Positions 1 through 10,266 of a stretch of DNA of 64,000 nucleotides are shown one piece after another. A program made the translations under genes and the position numbers. Below the pieces are notes generated by a model, which made no database searches, was not told the origin of the DNA, and saw nothing but the letters and a program-made list of their open reading frames with translations. Each line of letters opens with the position of its first letter. Within the stretch, counting starts at the first letter, position 1. Source of the DNA: Neofusicoccum parvum (lineage: Eukaryota; Ascomycota; Dothideomycetes; Botryosphaeriales; Botryosphaeriaceae); NCBI GenBank assembly GCA_020912385.1, contig CP087207.1:1860001-1924000 (forward strand), in the 5' to 3' direction.

Positions 1-1495
1 GGTCGGGGCCGTCCAGCTCGACGGCAGCCCACGACCAGGACGGAGCGCGGTAGAGCTGCGTTCCGGCCCTCGCCTCCTCCGGCCTGGTTCGGGCGTTGGG
101 GACGGCCCTGCTGCCGAGCGCGAAGCGCAGCGGATACGAGTAGTCCGTGGTGCTGTACCAGCAGAGGCCCTGGACGAGGAACTCGCGCCACAGGCCGGCG
201 AGGTAGGTCGCGTCCTTGCCGTGCTGCCGCCTGTCGCGCTGGAACACCTGGGCCAGGCCCGACAGCGCGGGCAGCTTGTCCTCCGGGTAGCCGAGGCTGC
301 GCACCGAGTAGTTGCTGACGATGTCTTCCCAGTGCTCCAGCGCGTCGAAGTCGTCGGCCGGGACCGTCTTCGCGAGCTCGCCGAGCCACTTGCGCCAGCC
401 GGCCGCCCCGGTGATCTGCCCGCACTCGCACTTGTGCGCCTGCTTGCACCTCCAGATGACGTCGAACTCGCCGAAGTGCAGCACGCGCGGAGGGAGCAGG
501 AACTCCTGGAACGTCCAGCCGCGCTTCTCGAGCTCGGACGGCCCGCCCCAGTGGTTCTTGTCGGCGCGGATGTAAAAGGACGCCGCCTTCCTGTCATCGC
601 CAATCACGCTTAGCTTGTGGTCTTCAATCTCCTCGGAAAATATGCCTTTGTCAGTGCTGGTGGAGATGTCGGCGGAGATGGTGAAGTGGGATTTCCTGTA
701 GATGGCCGACATCTTCGAATTTTCCCGGGCATAGTCCTCCTTTTGCTGTTGCGTCTCTCGTTCCGTTGGGCGGTCCCGGATCTCCTGAAGGATGCACAAC
801 GCGTCAATCCATAGGTAAGCAACTTCCATGCTCCTGGCTACGATAACAGCATCTTTGAATGTCTTCGGGAGATGGTCAAAGGCAATGCCTGCTCTGTGCT
901 CGTCTATAGTCCTCGTGTTTGTGAGGAGAAGTGTCCCACCCCAGCGGTAGCTTAAACATGCGTATGGATGCTCTGATCCGGTTGTGGCGATCACGCGGAT
1001 GCGATCTTTCTCTCTGATGTCCAACAGCCTCCCTGGGAACCCACCGAGATCGTCGGTGCTACAGTGGTGACTTCTGATACATTCTTCCAGCCATCCTTTG
1101 GCTTTCTGAAATGTCTGGGGTTTGTTGGTCGTGGACCCAAAGCGATTGGCTGTTGGAAAATGATAGCCTCGCAAGGTAAAGTTCGAAGGGTCCTCCGAGT
1201 CCCGAAAGAGAATGATCGTTATGTACTTTCCGTCGACCACAAATGAAAGATCTTTCTCTGTCTTCTCAGCAAGAAATCGTGGAGGGTAAACAGTGATGGA
1301 CTCCAGGGTGACAGGCCTCGGCGCTGAATATAAGTGCGGCAGCTTCCCATTGACGACGGCGAGGATTGCCTCTTTGATTGCCGCACAGAGCCGACAAGAT
1401 TCAGCTGCGGCTCGGATTCGAGAAAATGCAACGGAGCGAAACATTCTTCTCTCTTCGCAAGGACACATGACCGTGGGTTGCGGGACGTCGGCCAT
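1..1495 (-). CDS. HET domain (heterokaryon incompatibility) protein, 3' end cut by window edge
   Basis: One uninterrupted minus-strand frame runs from an ATG at 1493-1495 to the left edge, giving about 498 residues without a stop. It reads as a typical HET protein. A CRLCAAI segment lies near the N-terminus (about residue 34). The three HET blocks follow: YACLSYRWGG (about 177), YLWIDALCILQ (about 227) and RGWTFQEFLLPPRVLHFGE (about 323). The downstream region has YLAGLWREFLVQGLCWY and ends near YRAPSWSWAAVE, the usual tail of this family. HET proteins act in nonself recognition and can trigger cell death when incompatible hyphae fuse; that role is known for the family, not shown here. There is no sign of an intron. 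The C-terminus lies beyond the window, so full length and any extra domain are unknown. Confidence 0.9.
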   Translation of the reverse strand, partial: MADVPQPTVMCPCEERRMFRSVAFSRIRAAAESCRLCAAIKEAILAVVNGKLPHLYSAPRPVTLESITVYPPRFLAEKTEKDLSFVVDGKYITIILFRDSEDPSNFTLRGYHFPTANRFGSTTNKPQTFQKAKGWLEECIRSHHCSTDDLGGFPGRLLDIREKDRIRVIATTGSEHPYACLSYRWGGTLLLTNTRTIDEHRAGIAFDHLPKTFKDAVIVARSMEVAYLWIDALCILQEIRDRPTERETQQQKEDYARENSKMSAIYRKSHFTISADISTSTDKGIFSEEIEDHKLSVIGDDRKAASFYIRADKNHWGGPSELEKRGWTFQEFLLPPRVLHFGEFDVIWRCKQAHKCECGQITGAAGWRKWLGELAKTVPADDFDALEHWEDIVSNYSVRSLGYPEDKLPALSGLAQVFQRDRRQHGKDATYLAGLWREFLVQGLCWYSTTDYSYPLRFALGSRAVPNARTRPEEARAGTQLYRAPSWSWAAVELDGPD

Positions 1496-2861
1496 GATGG
1501 AACAGTGCTGGAGAGTACAAGCAGAAATGCAGGCGATTGTTGATCAAGAACGTGGCACAGGGGGCAGTCCTTGAGCGATGTCAGAGCAATCCCGAAGAGG
1601 TGTGTTCAGGCATGATAATTCAAGGTCACGGACACCTTTTATTGAACGTGCGGGGAAAATACCAGATGGCCGTGAAGTCATTGTCGTTCCAAAAATACCG
1701 AACTGGAACCCACAGCTGTAACCAGCGTATGCGCTATGCGGTTTCTAAGTCCCCGTTGTCCCGGTAGAGAGCTCCCATTTTTCGCGTGAACCAGCGCGAC
1801 CGAACCTTTCTCGGCACTCATTCCACAGTAGCCATATCAGCATCGTGCTTCCATAACCTACATAAAATTATTCTGGACCGGAAATATCTGCGTTGACATT
1901 GGTACATAAAAATTTCCTTTCACTCATGGCTGAGCATCAGACACAGCCTGCTGCATGTTCCCGACACCATCGTCGTCACAGGTTTCAAGACGGCGCCGAT
2001 AATTCTCTGGGCCGTCGAATCGAAAGACCTGTCACACAACGAAATTCAGGCCACCGTCCATTCTTGCCTTTTTGCCTTTGCGTGACGTTGTACCACCGAG
2101 ATCAAGAGTAATCATCTTGAGGTATTTGTTGGGGTGCGGGGCACACGCGATAAGAATGCTGTAGTGACACAGACCTCTTTATGGATCCCCGCACGAAGAC
2201 GACGAACTTGATGGTATCGCGAGTACTCTTGTATCACAGATCTCCTTACTCAAAACAATGGCCCACCGCAGTCCTTCGTCTGCGAAAGGTACGAGTGGTC
2301 GCCGTAATCCACTGCATCTCTCCAGAGTAACCGCAACTAGAAAAAGGTGTCCGCTTGTGGCACAGCATGAGATTCCGCGTGCGTGGAAATAATCTGTAGA
2401 TCTCGGCAGCGCCGTCCCGTCATGAGCCCCCCATCCCACGCACGCGGGCCGACCCGTGTCTGATGCCGCAGAGAAATGAAGCGCTTACGGTACCCACCAG
2501 TAGAACCAGGCGAAGAGTCCATTAAAGCAGGATATCGTTGCCGTGTATACCATGCACGGCGCCTTTTCGAGACAAAGCTTGCCCGAAGCCAACAACCACC
2601 CTGCATGCCGCCCATCTTGGGGCTGCAGGTTACGCTCACCGGTCAGGGAGCAAAGAGGCAACAAGTCGGCCGGGGCGGCTATCGTCTATCCTAGACTCGT
2701 AGTACACCAAACCGGTGAGAGGTACGGAGAGATGACAGGACCAGCGCTTGGCACAGTTGCGATGTGCTGCTCGCCTGCCTATATATTCAGCATACATTTC
2801 ACGCAAAGTCACTTCAAACAGTATCATAGCTTTTTTCTGAAATACCCCAACTTGCCAACAA
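1496..2861. other. Intergenic region between divergent HET and pyranose oxidase genes
   Basis: About 1.4 kb without a recognisable gene. Short open frames on both strands have no family signature and overlap each other in several frames. The segment must hold the promoters of the minus-strand HET gene and the plus-strand pyranose 2-oxidase. Confidence 0.5.
2780..2786 (+). promoter_or_regulatory. Probable TATA box of the pyranose oxidase gene
   Basis: TATATAT lies 76 bp upstream of the ATG at 2862 and is followed by a pyrimidine/A-rich leader. Spacing and orientation suit a TATA element. This is a sequence match only. Confidence 0.45.
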
Positions 2862-4979
2862 ATGTTCTGGTCAACCAAAATGCCCAGTCGGAAGACGCAG
2901 GTGCTCATTGTGGGCTCAGGCCCCGTCGGGGCGACCTACGCAAGGAAACTCGTGGACCAAGGCATTCACGTGCTCATGGTTGAGATGGGAGCTCAGTACT
3001 CAGCTGACCCATGATGACTTGAAGAGATGGGCGCCGATGGCTGACATGCAATGACAGGGAGCGACCGATCATCGGTGACCACATGAAGAATAGCATTCCG
3101 GCTCAGAAGAACATCAACAAATTCATGGAGTAAGATCAACCAAACCAAACTGAGAAGATCTGAGCTAACAATATGTTACAGTGTTATCAAGGTACAGGAA
3201 TACTTTCTACGTACAGACCGAATCCGCGCTGATCGATGAATCATAGGGCCAATTGGATCAGCTCTCCGTCGAGGTTGGAGGGCACCAGGCGCCAACGATT
3301 GAGCCCATAAGCTACCATCCGTGAGTGTTGGACAGAATAGATTGTGAACCGATGTCTAAAACTTCTGCAGCGATGAGCCAATCATCCAGAACGGTTCCAA
3401 CCCACTTCAGAAGCCTGACAACAACCTGCGCGGAGCCGCTGCCAGCAGGACTGTTGGCGGAATGAGTGCCCATTGGACCTGCTGCACTCCACGCCAGCAT
3501 CGCACTCACGAACGCTCCAAGATTTTTACGGAGGAGCAGTGGGACTCGCTGTACAAAGAAGCCGAGACCTTGTTGGGAACGAATTCAACCTCGTTCGACT
3601 CAATTCGCCAGAGACTGCTTTTGAAGGCCTTGAATGATGCATATCCGGACGGGAGCAAAAGGTTCAGTTCCCTCCCTCTGGCATGCTCGCGTTCGGAACG
3701 AAACAGCAGCTATGTGAAGTGGTCTTCGAGTGCGACAATCCTGGGAGAAGAGATCACCTCCGGGAAGGCCGAAAAACACTTCGAGCTTCTGCCCCAGCAC
3801 CAATGTATGGAGCTGAAGCGTGGCGGCGACGGCAAGATCAAATACGCCACGGTGAAAGATCTTCTTGGTGATGAGGAAATCCGCATCGAAGCGGACAAGT
3901 ATGTAGTCTGTGCTGGCGCCATCCTCACCCCAGGCATCCTGTGGAAATCAGGCTTCAAGAAGACGCATCCGGCGCTGGTAAGATCTCACAACCCGCCAGA
4001 ACCGTAATTCACCGCTGACTGTACGAAAGGGACGCTTTCTCACTGAACAGACGCTGGCCTTCTGCCAAGTGATCCTGAAGTCTGATCTGGTCAATAATAT
4101 CCCTGGCGACAACCTGGGCTGTCAGCATGCGCTTGATAAACACAAGGAAAAGTTTGATGAAGACCCCGTGCCATTCCCGTTCGAAGATGATGACCCCCAG
4201 GTTCGTGTTCCCCCTCCGATGATCAGTTGCAGTGCATCCACTTACGCACCCTGCACGCAGATATATCTGCCCGTTACGGAGGATCGGCTTTGGCATGCTC
4301 AGGTACGTACCATTCGCGTAGGAATATAAAGATATACTGACTAAAGATATCAATGCCAATAGATTCACCGTGATGCCTTCTCCTACGGGCAGACTCCACC
4401 AGGCATCGACCAGCGGCTGGTGGTAGATCTGCGCTTCTACGGCCCCGTCAAGCCGACGTCTCAGAACCGCGTCGAGTTCTCGGACAGCATCACCGATGCA
4501 TACGGCATGCCGCAGCCGACGTTCTACTACAAGCTCTCCACAGTAGATGCTTGCATCGCTCATGATATGATGTCCGAGTACGTTGTCGACCCTCTTACCC
4601 TGCTCTCAAGCTCATGAAACAAATGCTGACGACGATGCAGCATGATACAGGTAGCCCGGCACCTCGGCGGCTGGGTTCCTGGCTCCGAGCCCAAGATGCT
4701 CGAGCCGGGCGCTTCGCTGCACATCTGTGTAAGTACCAGCCTTGAGCACAGGGAGAAAGCGCTGACACTCTCCGGCAGGGCACCACGCGCGCTGGAACCA
4801 AGATCGAAGACTCGGTCGTCAATGAAAAGTCGCAGGTCTGGAAGTGCGAGAACCTGTACCTTGGCGGCTGCAATGTCGTCCCTGGTCCTAATGCGTCGAA
4901 CCCGACGTTAACAGCTATGTGTTTTGCGCTTGAGGGCGCGGAGGATATCATCAAGAGCTTCAAGCCGGCTCCTAAGTAG
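2862..4979 (+). CDS. Pyranose 2-oxidase (GMC flavoprotein), nine exons
   Basis: Oxidises aldopyranoses such as glucose at C2 with O2, giving 2-keto sugars and H2O2. Inferred exons are 2862-2995, 3058-3129, 3182-3191, 3247-3320, 3371-3977, 4030-4302, 4363-4577, 4641-4728 and 4779-4979, totalling 1674 nt and 557 residues. The N-terminal FAD-binding loop GSGPVG is at about 18-23. GMSAHWTC places His131 where pyranose oxidases attach FAD covalently. LHICGTTR gives His489 and SNPTLT gives Asn532, the catalytic pair, 43 residues apart. No secretion signal is seen: the start is [11 protein letters not shown] and a second ATG is seven codons in. Length is slightly below basidiomycete enzymes. The third exon is only 10 nt. 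Pyranose 2-oxidase is better known in wood-decay basidiomycetes; here it lies next to HET genes in an accessory region. Confidence 0.93.
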
Positions 4980-5762
4980 ATGGTTCTACCTTCCTCTTCT
5001 CTTTCATGGCCTTGAGTTTTGCTGTTTCCCTTGCCTCCCTGGCAGAATTTGCGGTACGTAGTATCGCGTCCTTCGTTAAGACTCCAATGTACGCCAATCA
5101 ATGCCAAGCGGAAAGCTCTTTTCCGGTTTACTCAAATTTTGCACGAATGCATGGTTTTAAGAAGGCCCTCAGCGCATGCACCATGATCGGGAAGTACGCC
5201 GTCAAGTCTTGTGGGTAAAACGCACGCAAGAACAGATCCAGAAGCTATGGATTGCAAGTCGCGTTACTTTCCTTCCGATATCCTTGTTACGGACTTGTAT
5301 CACACTTGCCTGTGGTTTTCAGGCATGGGCTAGCATTCCTGCAGTGCGCATGGGGTTTGCCTGGTCTGGCTGCTACAGAAATCTTCGCTTGTGTGACTGG
5401 CATCGGATGGGTACATGCCGGGTGAACTATGCGGATTTTACGAGCGGATGCAAGCTTATGAGCACATAGACTATCAAGGACGATTAATTTAATGTTCGCG
5501 GGCTTGACAGAGAGCCGCTCTCGGAGTTTCTGGAGGCTCTTCGAAGCAAGTATGATTGGCATGTTGCTTCCCCTATATTCCAATTGCATCGCAAAAGCAC
5601 CCTAGAACAATGCAGAAACCCCTATTCGCATCTTTACCAGGCCTCTTTGAAGTCCCCTTGTTGTACCAACCGCTGAAACGCCACTCTTTTAGGCAAATTC
5701 CTGGTGATGCCATCAAATACCTTGGCCGACCTACGCCCTCAACAAACCTGTTCACAGTATGC
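4980..5762. other. Intergenic region, no gene recognised
   Basis: Downstream of the pyranose oxidase stop. Open frames on both strands (for example 5176-5469 plus and 5287-5589 minus) overlap and show no conserved motif. It contains the 3' UTR of the oxidase and nothing else I can support. Confidence 0.5.
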
Positions 5763-6270
5763 TTACATTAACCACAGCTTCCTACCCAGAACACTCTTGA
5801 CGCGGTCCACAACCAACTGCGTCGTCCCTTCGAGCCAAATCCACGGCACAGCTTTGATACCGAGCCCCATAGCTTCCGCTTTCTCCCCACTGATCAAGCC
5901 ACCCGTGAACAGCATCCTCCTCGCCCTCTCCGCCCTGCCCCGCCCCATCGACACAGCCGTCGTCGCACAGCCCCACGCCAGACTCAGCGGGCACCCTATT
6001 GCACGTCCTCCGCCATGACCACGAGGCCGCATTGTGGAAGAGGTTCCGTGAAGCAGGCAGTGTGTTCGCCCGTGATTGCGTGGTCCGCGACGGGGTCATA
6101 GCCGCCGCGAGAGCCGGCAGCGCGGCCTTTAACGACGATACAGTGGATGCTTGGGTCGGCAGTGGCAAGACGCATCGTGGAGCGGATTTCGTGGGGAATG
6201 TGCGAGTTGGGTGCGCTGGGAGGTCCAGGGTGATGGGCACCGATTTTCCATCGGCGGGGGTGGTGTAGAA
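5763..6270 (-). pseudogene. Decayed enoyl-CoA hydratase/isomerase (crotonase)-like locus
   Basis: Crotonase-like pieces are spread over different minus-strand frames. One frame near 6240 opens with PITLDLPAHPT. A second carries ADPSIHCIVV (about 6130), resembling the strand before the oxyanion loop. A third (5763-6032) has AIGCPLSLAWGC followed by ARRMLFTGGLISGEKAEAMG, a good match to the C-terminal part of the fold. The central segment between the two glycine regions is too short. I could not join the pieces with convincing introns, so a frameshifted, internally deleted copy is the best reading. A real gene with unusual splicing remains possible. Confidence 0.35.
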
Positions 6271-6730
6271 GATGGATTAGAAGGGTGTCTCTTCTGTGTT
6301 GCTGCTATAGCGGTCTCTGCCTTGAAGGAACGGAATGTAGAAGAGGGTTTCAGAATCGATTGTGGTTTCGCGAGTTGGCTTACCTCGACAACGGGACCGG
6401 CGGAGTGAGCGGTTACAGCACTGTTTTGACGACCTCAGCGCGTGTTGGCGCCCCACAGACTCCCTTATCCGCCGTGCCTTTGGCGCTGCGAAGGCTGTGC
6501 CGTAGCATATATGTGATACAGCCACATTTACGTGGTTGGTGGAGGAAGCGTGGACCCCAACGCTCAGCCCCGGGCGCTTATGCTTACAAAACCGCCTCAG
6601 CCTCGCCGTCGAGCCTGAACTCTTCGACTTCTCCGCCTCGCAGCCTCGCGAACAAAGACTCAACTCATTCTTCCTCCCCGTCGCATCTACTTACTGGTCA
6701 CCCGTCCAAAGCTGCGTTCGACTCCGCTCG

Positions 6731-8563
6731 ATGTCCAAGCGATCGAAAAAGCGCCGCGCGGCCACGCGCCGTCGCCGACAGCGCTCTAAGCCAGACGGGG
6801 CAGGCACCAACCCCGAGGCTGAAGTGACGGAGGCTCAATACATCCACGAACCTCTGCCGGAGCAAGAGAAATTCTTCCGACTTCTGGAGCTGTTGCCCGG
6901 CCGAGAAGACAGCAACATCCAGTGCCGCCTGCGCATCCACTCTATCAACTTCCACCCCGAGTACGATGCCATCTCGTACGTTTGGGGAGCCCCAGAGGAC
7001 AAGGTCAATATCTTCTGCAATCGCAAACCCTTGAGAGTGCCGCAAAACCTCCGAGACGCCCTCGAACAGTTGCGAGACGAAAGAGAATCCCGGATCCTGT
7101 GGGCCGACTCCGTCTGCATCAATCAAGCGGATCCGAAAGAGCAAGGTCATCAGGTCCAGCTTATGCGCGAGATCTTCAAGAACGCGTCTTGCGTCAACGC
7201 TTGGCTTGGGCGTGGCGACAACTTTGACGCTGAAATTGCATGTCAATCTTTCCGTGCTCTACGAGATGCCTGGGTCTCGGGAGGCCCTAAAGGTCTAGAA
7301 ATTGGAGTCAAACAAGTTTCAGAGTATGAATGGGATCAAATGAAAACATTCGTCGCTGTACCTTGGTTCCGCCGTGTCTGGATCCTTCAGGAGATCGGCT
7401 TAGCTTCCCGTGCAATTCTCATGTGTGGTCTCGCCAGAATTCCGTGGAAGGTCCTTCAGGTACTCAGCAGGATGTACAATCGACCATTTTTTTCTGCCCG
7501 TAGAAATACTATCGTAGGCCCTATACACAACATTGATCTTGATTTTGAAGGATATCAAGAAAAGGATGTGCGAGTAATACTCGCCGTAGCCCGGGATTTC
7601 CGCTGTTCGAACATGAGAGACAAAGTCTACGCGTTGTTGGGTCATGCTTCATTCCATAATCTTCGGAGAAATGCCAGAGGAGAGCCCTTCATAACGGTAG
7701 ACTACTCCCGATCTGTCGCTAGCACATACTTCAACGCCGCCGTAAAGCTGATGGAACTCCCGGATCCACTATATATCCTCTCAATGGTACGACACGATGA
7801 GAGTACTTTTCATATTCCCGACTTCGAACTACCATCGTGGGTTCCAAGATTCGATAGCAATGACAGTACTTGGACTTTTCAATGGCCGCACGAACCCATA
7901 TACGACGCAGGTGCCGGACGCTTACCTCGGTTTAGTGTCGATAACAAAAGTATCCAGGTCTCTGGAGTCTATCTAGATTCAATTACGTGGATTTCCGATA
8001 CATTATTGATCAGGAGCAACAGCTGGATGGACACCAATCCGGGAATCAAGTCCATATGGGAAAAAATCGAAACGGAGAATGAGGACAGTGGTGAAGATTT
8101 GGGCAGTCTCATGCGACGATTCTGTTCAACACTCAGCGGCCGTAGCAGACCAGAAAAGAAACCTTTAAATTCACCTAGGGCCGCAGAAGAAGTGGAAAGG
8201 ATAATGAGTAATGCTTTGTGTTATTTTCGAGAAAATGAGATAGGAATGAGCGCTGTGAAGGTTCTCAGCGTGAACCTCTCAGATGGGGACGCATCAAAGT
8301 TCTCGGATCTCTTAACAGAATTCACTCACGGTCGGCGTTTTTTTATTAGCCGGAAAGGATTTTACGGTTTAGCTCCAAATGTAGCACGGACAGGGGACAA
8401 GATTTGTGTTTTTTTCGGAGCTCGGGTGCCTTTTATCTTGAGGCCCACATCTGAACCAGGCGAATACCGGTTTTGTGGAGAATGCTACTTTGAGGATTGG
8501 ATGTATGGAAAAGCCATGCACATGTACGGGACCGACAACGCAGACACGTTTACGCTGGTGTAG
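6731..8563 (+). CDS. HET domain protein, single exon
   Basis: A 610-residue HET protein. I chose the ATG at 6731 because a basic N-terminus (MSKRSKKRR) precedes the domain; an in-frame ATG at 6536 would add 65 residues with no family resemblance. HET blocks are YDAISYVWGAP (about 77), RILWADSVCINQ (about 120) and RRVWILQEIGLASRAILMCG (about 212). A long C-terminal region contains GFYGLAPNVARTGDKICVFFG (about 545), the tail commonly found in this HET subfamily. It probably acts in vegetative incompatibility or related nonself responses (family knowledge). It is a different subfamily from the HET gene at the left edge. No intron is needed. Confidence 0.93.
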   Translation: MSKRSKKRRAATRRRRQRSKPDGAGTNPEAEVTEAQYIHEPLPEQEKFFRLLELLPGREDSNIQCRLRIHSINFHPEYDAISYVWGAPEDKVNIFCNRKPLRVPQNLRDALEQLRDERESRILWADSVCINQADPKEQGHQVQLMREIFKNASCVNAWLGRGDNFDAEIACQSFRALRDAWVSGGPKGLEIGVKQVSEYEWDQMKTFVAVPWFRRVWILQEIGLASRAILMCGLARIPWKVLQVLSRMYNRPFFSARRNTIVGPIHNIDLDFEGYQEKDVRVILAVARDFRCSNMRDKVYALLGHASFHNLRRNARGEPFITVDYSRSVASTYFNAAVKLMELPDPLYILSMVRHDESTFHIPDFELPSWVPRFDSNDSTWTFQWPHEPIYDAGAGRLPRFSVDNKSIQVSGVYLDSITWISDTLLIRSNSWMDTNPGIKSIWEKIETENEDSGEDLGSLMRRFCSTLSGRSRPEKKPLNSPRAAEEVERIMSNALCYFRENEIGMSAVKVLSVNLSDGDASKFSDLLTEFTHGRRFFISRKGFYGLAPNVARTGDKICVFFGARVPFILRPTSEPGEYRFCGECYFEDWMYGKAMHMYGTDNADTFTLV

Positions 8564-8788
8564 CTCTTTCCACGTCCCCTTTCTATTGGAGCTAGAAACA
8601 ATGCTTCGGAGGTTTATGTACTTTCCGGCTGAGCAAATTTGACTAGTAGTTAAGGTTCATTGACGGTGCATAATCTCGGAGTTCAATCAAACCAGGAGCT
8701 TCAGAAATAATGAATGATACTCCAAGACTCCGAAGCCCCCAAACGAGAACAGACAAAAATGTCATCCCAGTGTCTAGCCCACCCAGAC

Positions 8789-10266
8789 TCAGGCATTCTC
8801 CGCAGCCATATAGACTGCTTTCTCAAACCTTTCCAATAGCTCCACCGTCCGCTCATCCCCACAAGGCAACATATGCATCGCCTGCAGCCCAGCCACCCCG
8901 CTCTCAAAATCAATCCACTTCCACAAGCCGTTAGCACGCGTCCCGCTCACCCCACTATCCCTCTCAAGGCACTCACAAAATAGTAATTCCGCATCCCGCT
9001 CCACGCCACCGACCGCGCCCTCCTCCTCCCCGCCACATCCTCCAAATTCACCAACCCCCCCAACCCATACGTAATCGCCGCCCCGCGCGGCACGCCGCAC
9101 AGCGCGCCCGGATCCACATTCTCGATACTCTCCAGCCCGTGCGTCGTCGCCAGCTGCGGCGTCCAGATCTCGCGCAGGGTCGCGGGGCGGATCGCCAGTC
9201 TTGGATCCTCGCGCAGCACGGCAGCGTAGACGGCTAGTAAGCTCGCGGCGCTGCCGGACAGGCCGCCGCCGCCAAAGTCGTCGGTGGTGGGGCGCGATAT
9301 GTCCGGGATGGCGGCGAGGGCGCCGGACGCCGGGTCGCGCTCGAAGGTGGCGGCCAGGCGGGCGTGCGAGGAGGGGTGCTGGTCGAGGTGGTAGAGGATG
9401 TCGGGGGCGTGGAGGGGGGCGAAGATGTGGGCGTGCATGTAGGCGCCGAGGGAGAGGTTGGTGACTTTTTCGATCTGTGCGGGGGGCGTTAGAGAGAGGG
9501 AGGGAGGGGAGGGGGAGCGGCGACGTGCCATCAGGCCGGCCCAGTCCATGCCTGGGGAGTACATCCATTTGGTGCCGGGTTCTTCGACAAGAAAGAGCTC
9601 GTAGGCTTCTCTCTGTGGGGTGAGAGTGAGTGTGCGGCAGTACGTGGATGAGTTGATGGTGGATTCTCACGATAGTTTTGGGATGTGGCTGGGGGCCGCG
9701 CAGCTCTTGGTATTTCTGGAGAGTCGGGCTTTCAAACGCGTACGCCAGGCCACTCGAGTGTGAGAGCAGCCTCCTTGAGTCTGTGTATTAGTCATAGAGA
9801 TTGCATCAAGCTTGCGAAGAAGCTCAGTGACACGCACCGTAGGGTGACGGTGTTCTTTGCAGGCACGAAAATCGGCTGGTCGTTGTTGTCAAAGCTGGTC
9901 AGGATCTTCGGATTCTTCCACTCCGGAAGAACGTCTCCAATGTCGCCATCGAGACTCAGAAGGCCATTGTCGACACACTGCAGAGCGGCGAGAGTGGTGA
10001 TGAACTTGGTGGAAGACGCGATCGTGTACATGGAATCGGTGGGACTCGTGGGGTCGGCATTGCGCCCTGGCTGCAAATCATCTCCGAAGCATTTTACATA
10101 GTTCAAAGTGCCTTTGCAAGCATCAGTGAGATGCCAGCAGCCCTGCGTGGAGCCAGCTTTGCGTACCCGAGCGGTTTACTGCGCCGAAGGTAGTGCGGGG
10201 CAAGGGCAGGCCGTCGCCTTCTTGGGGGTTGAGGAACGTTGCGACTGTCTCGTTGAAGGACTCCAT
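8789..10266 (-). CDS. Beta-lactamase family serine hydrolase/transesterase (LovD/EstB-like)
   Basis: Six inferred exons (10266-10167, 10111-9838, 9773-9671, 9612-9529, 9474-8977, 8917-8789) give 1188 nt and 395 residues. The nucleophile motif is Ser66-Ser-Thr-Lys69 in TIASSTKF. LLSHSSGLAYAFE follows, and the second motif is Tyr177 in KWMYSPGMDWAG, the pattern of fungal class C beta-lactamase-like esterases and acyltransferases such as LovD. The C-terminus has GVAGLQAMHMLPCGD. Such enzymes hydrolyse esters or transfer acyl groups to secondary metabolites. No polyketide synthase lies nearby, so the substrate is unknown. Intron 4 appears to use a GC donor (9528) rather than GT; intron 5 carries a clear GCTAAC branch site. 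There is no signal peptide, so it is probably cytosolic. Confidence 0.88.
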
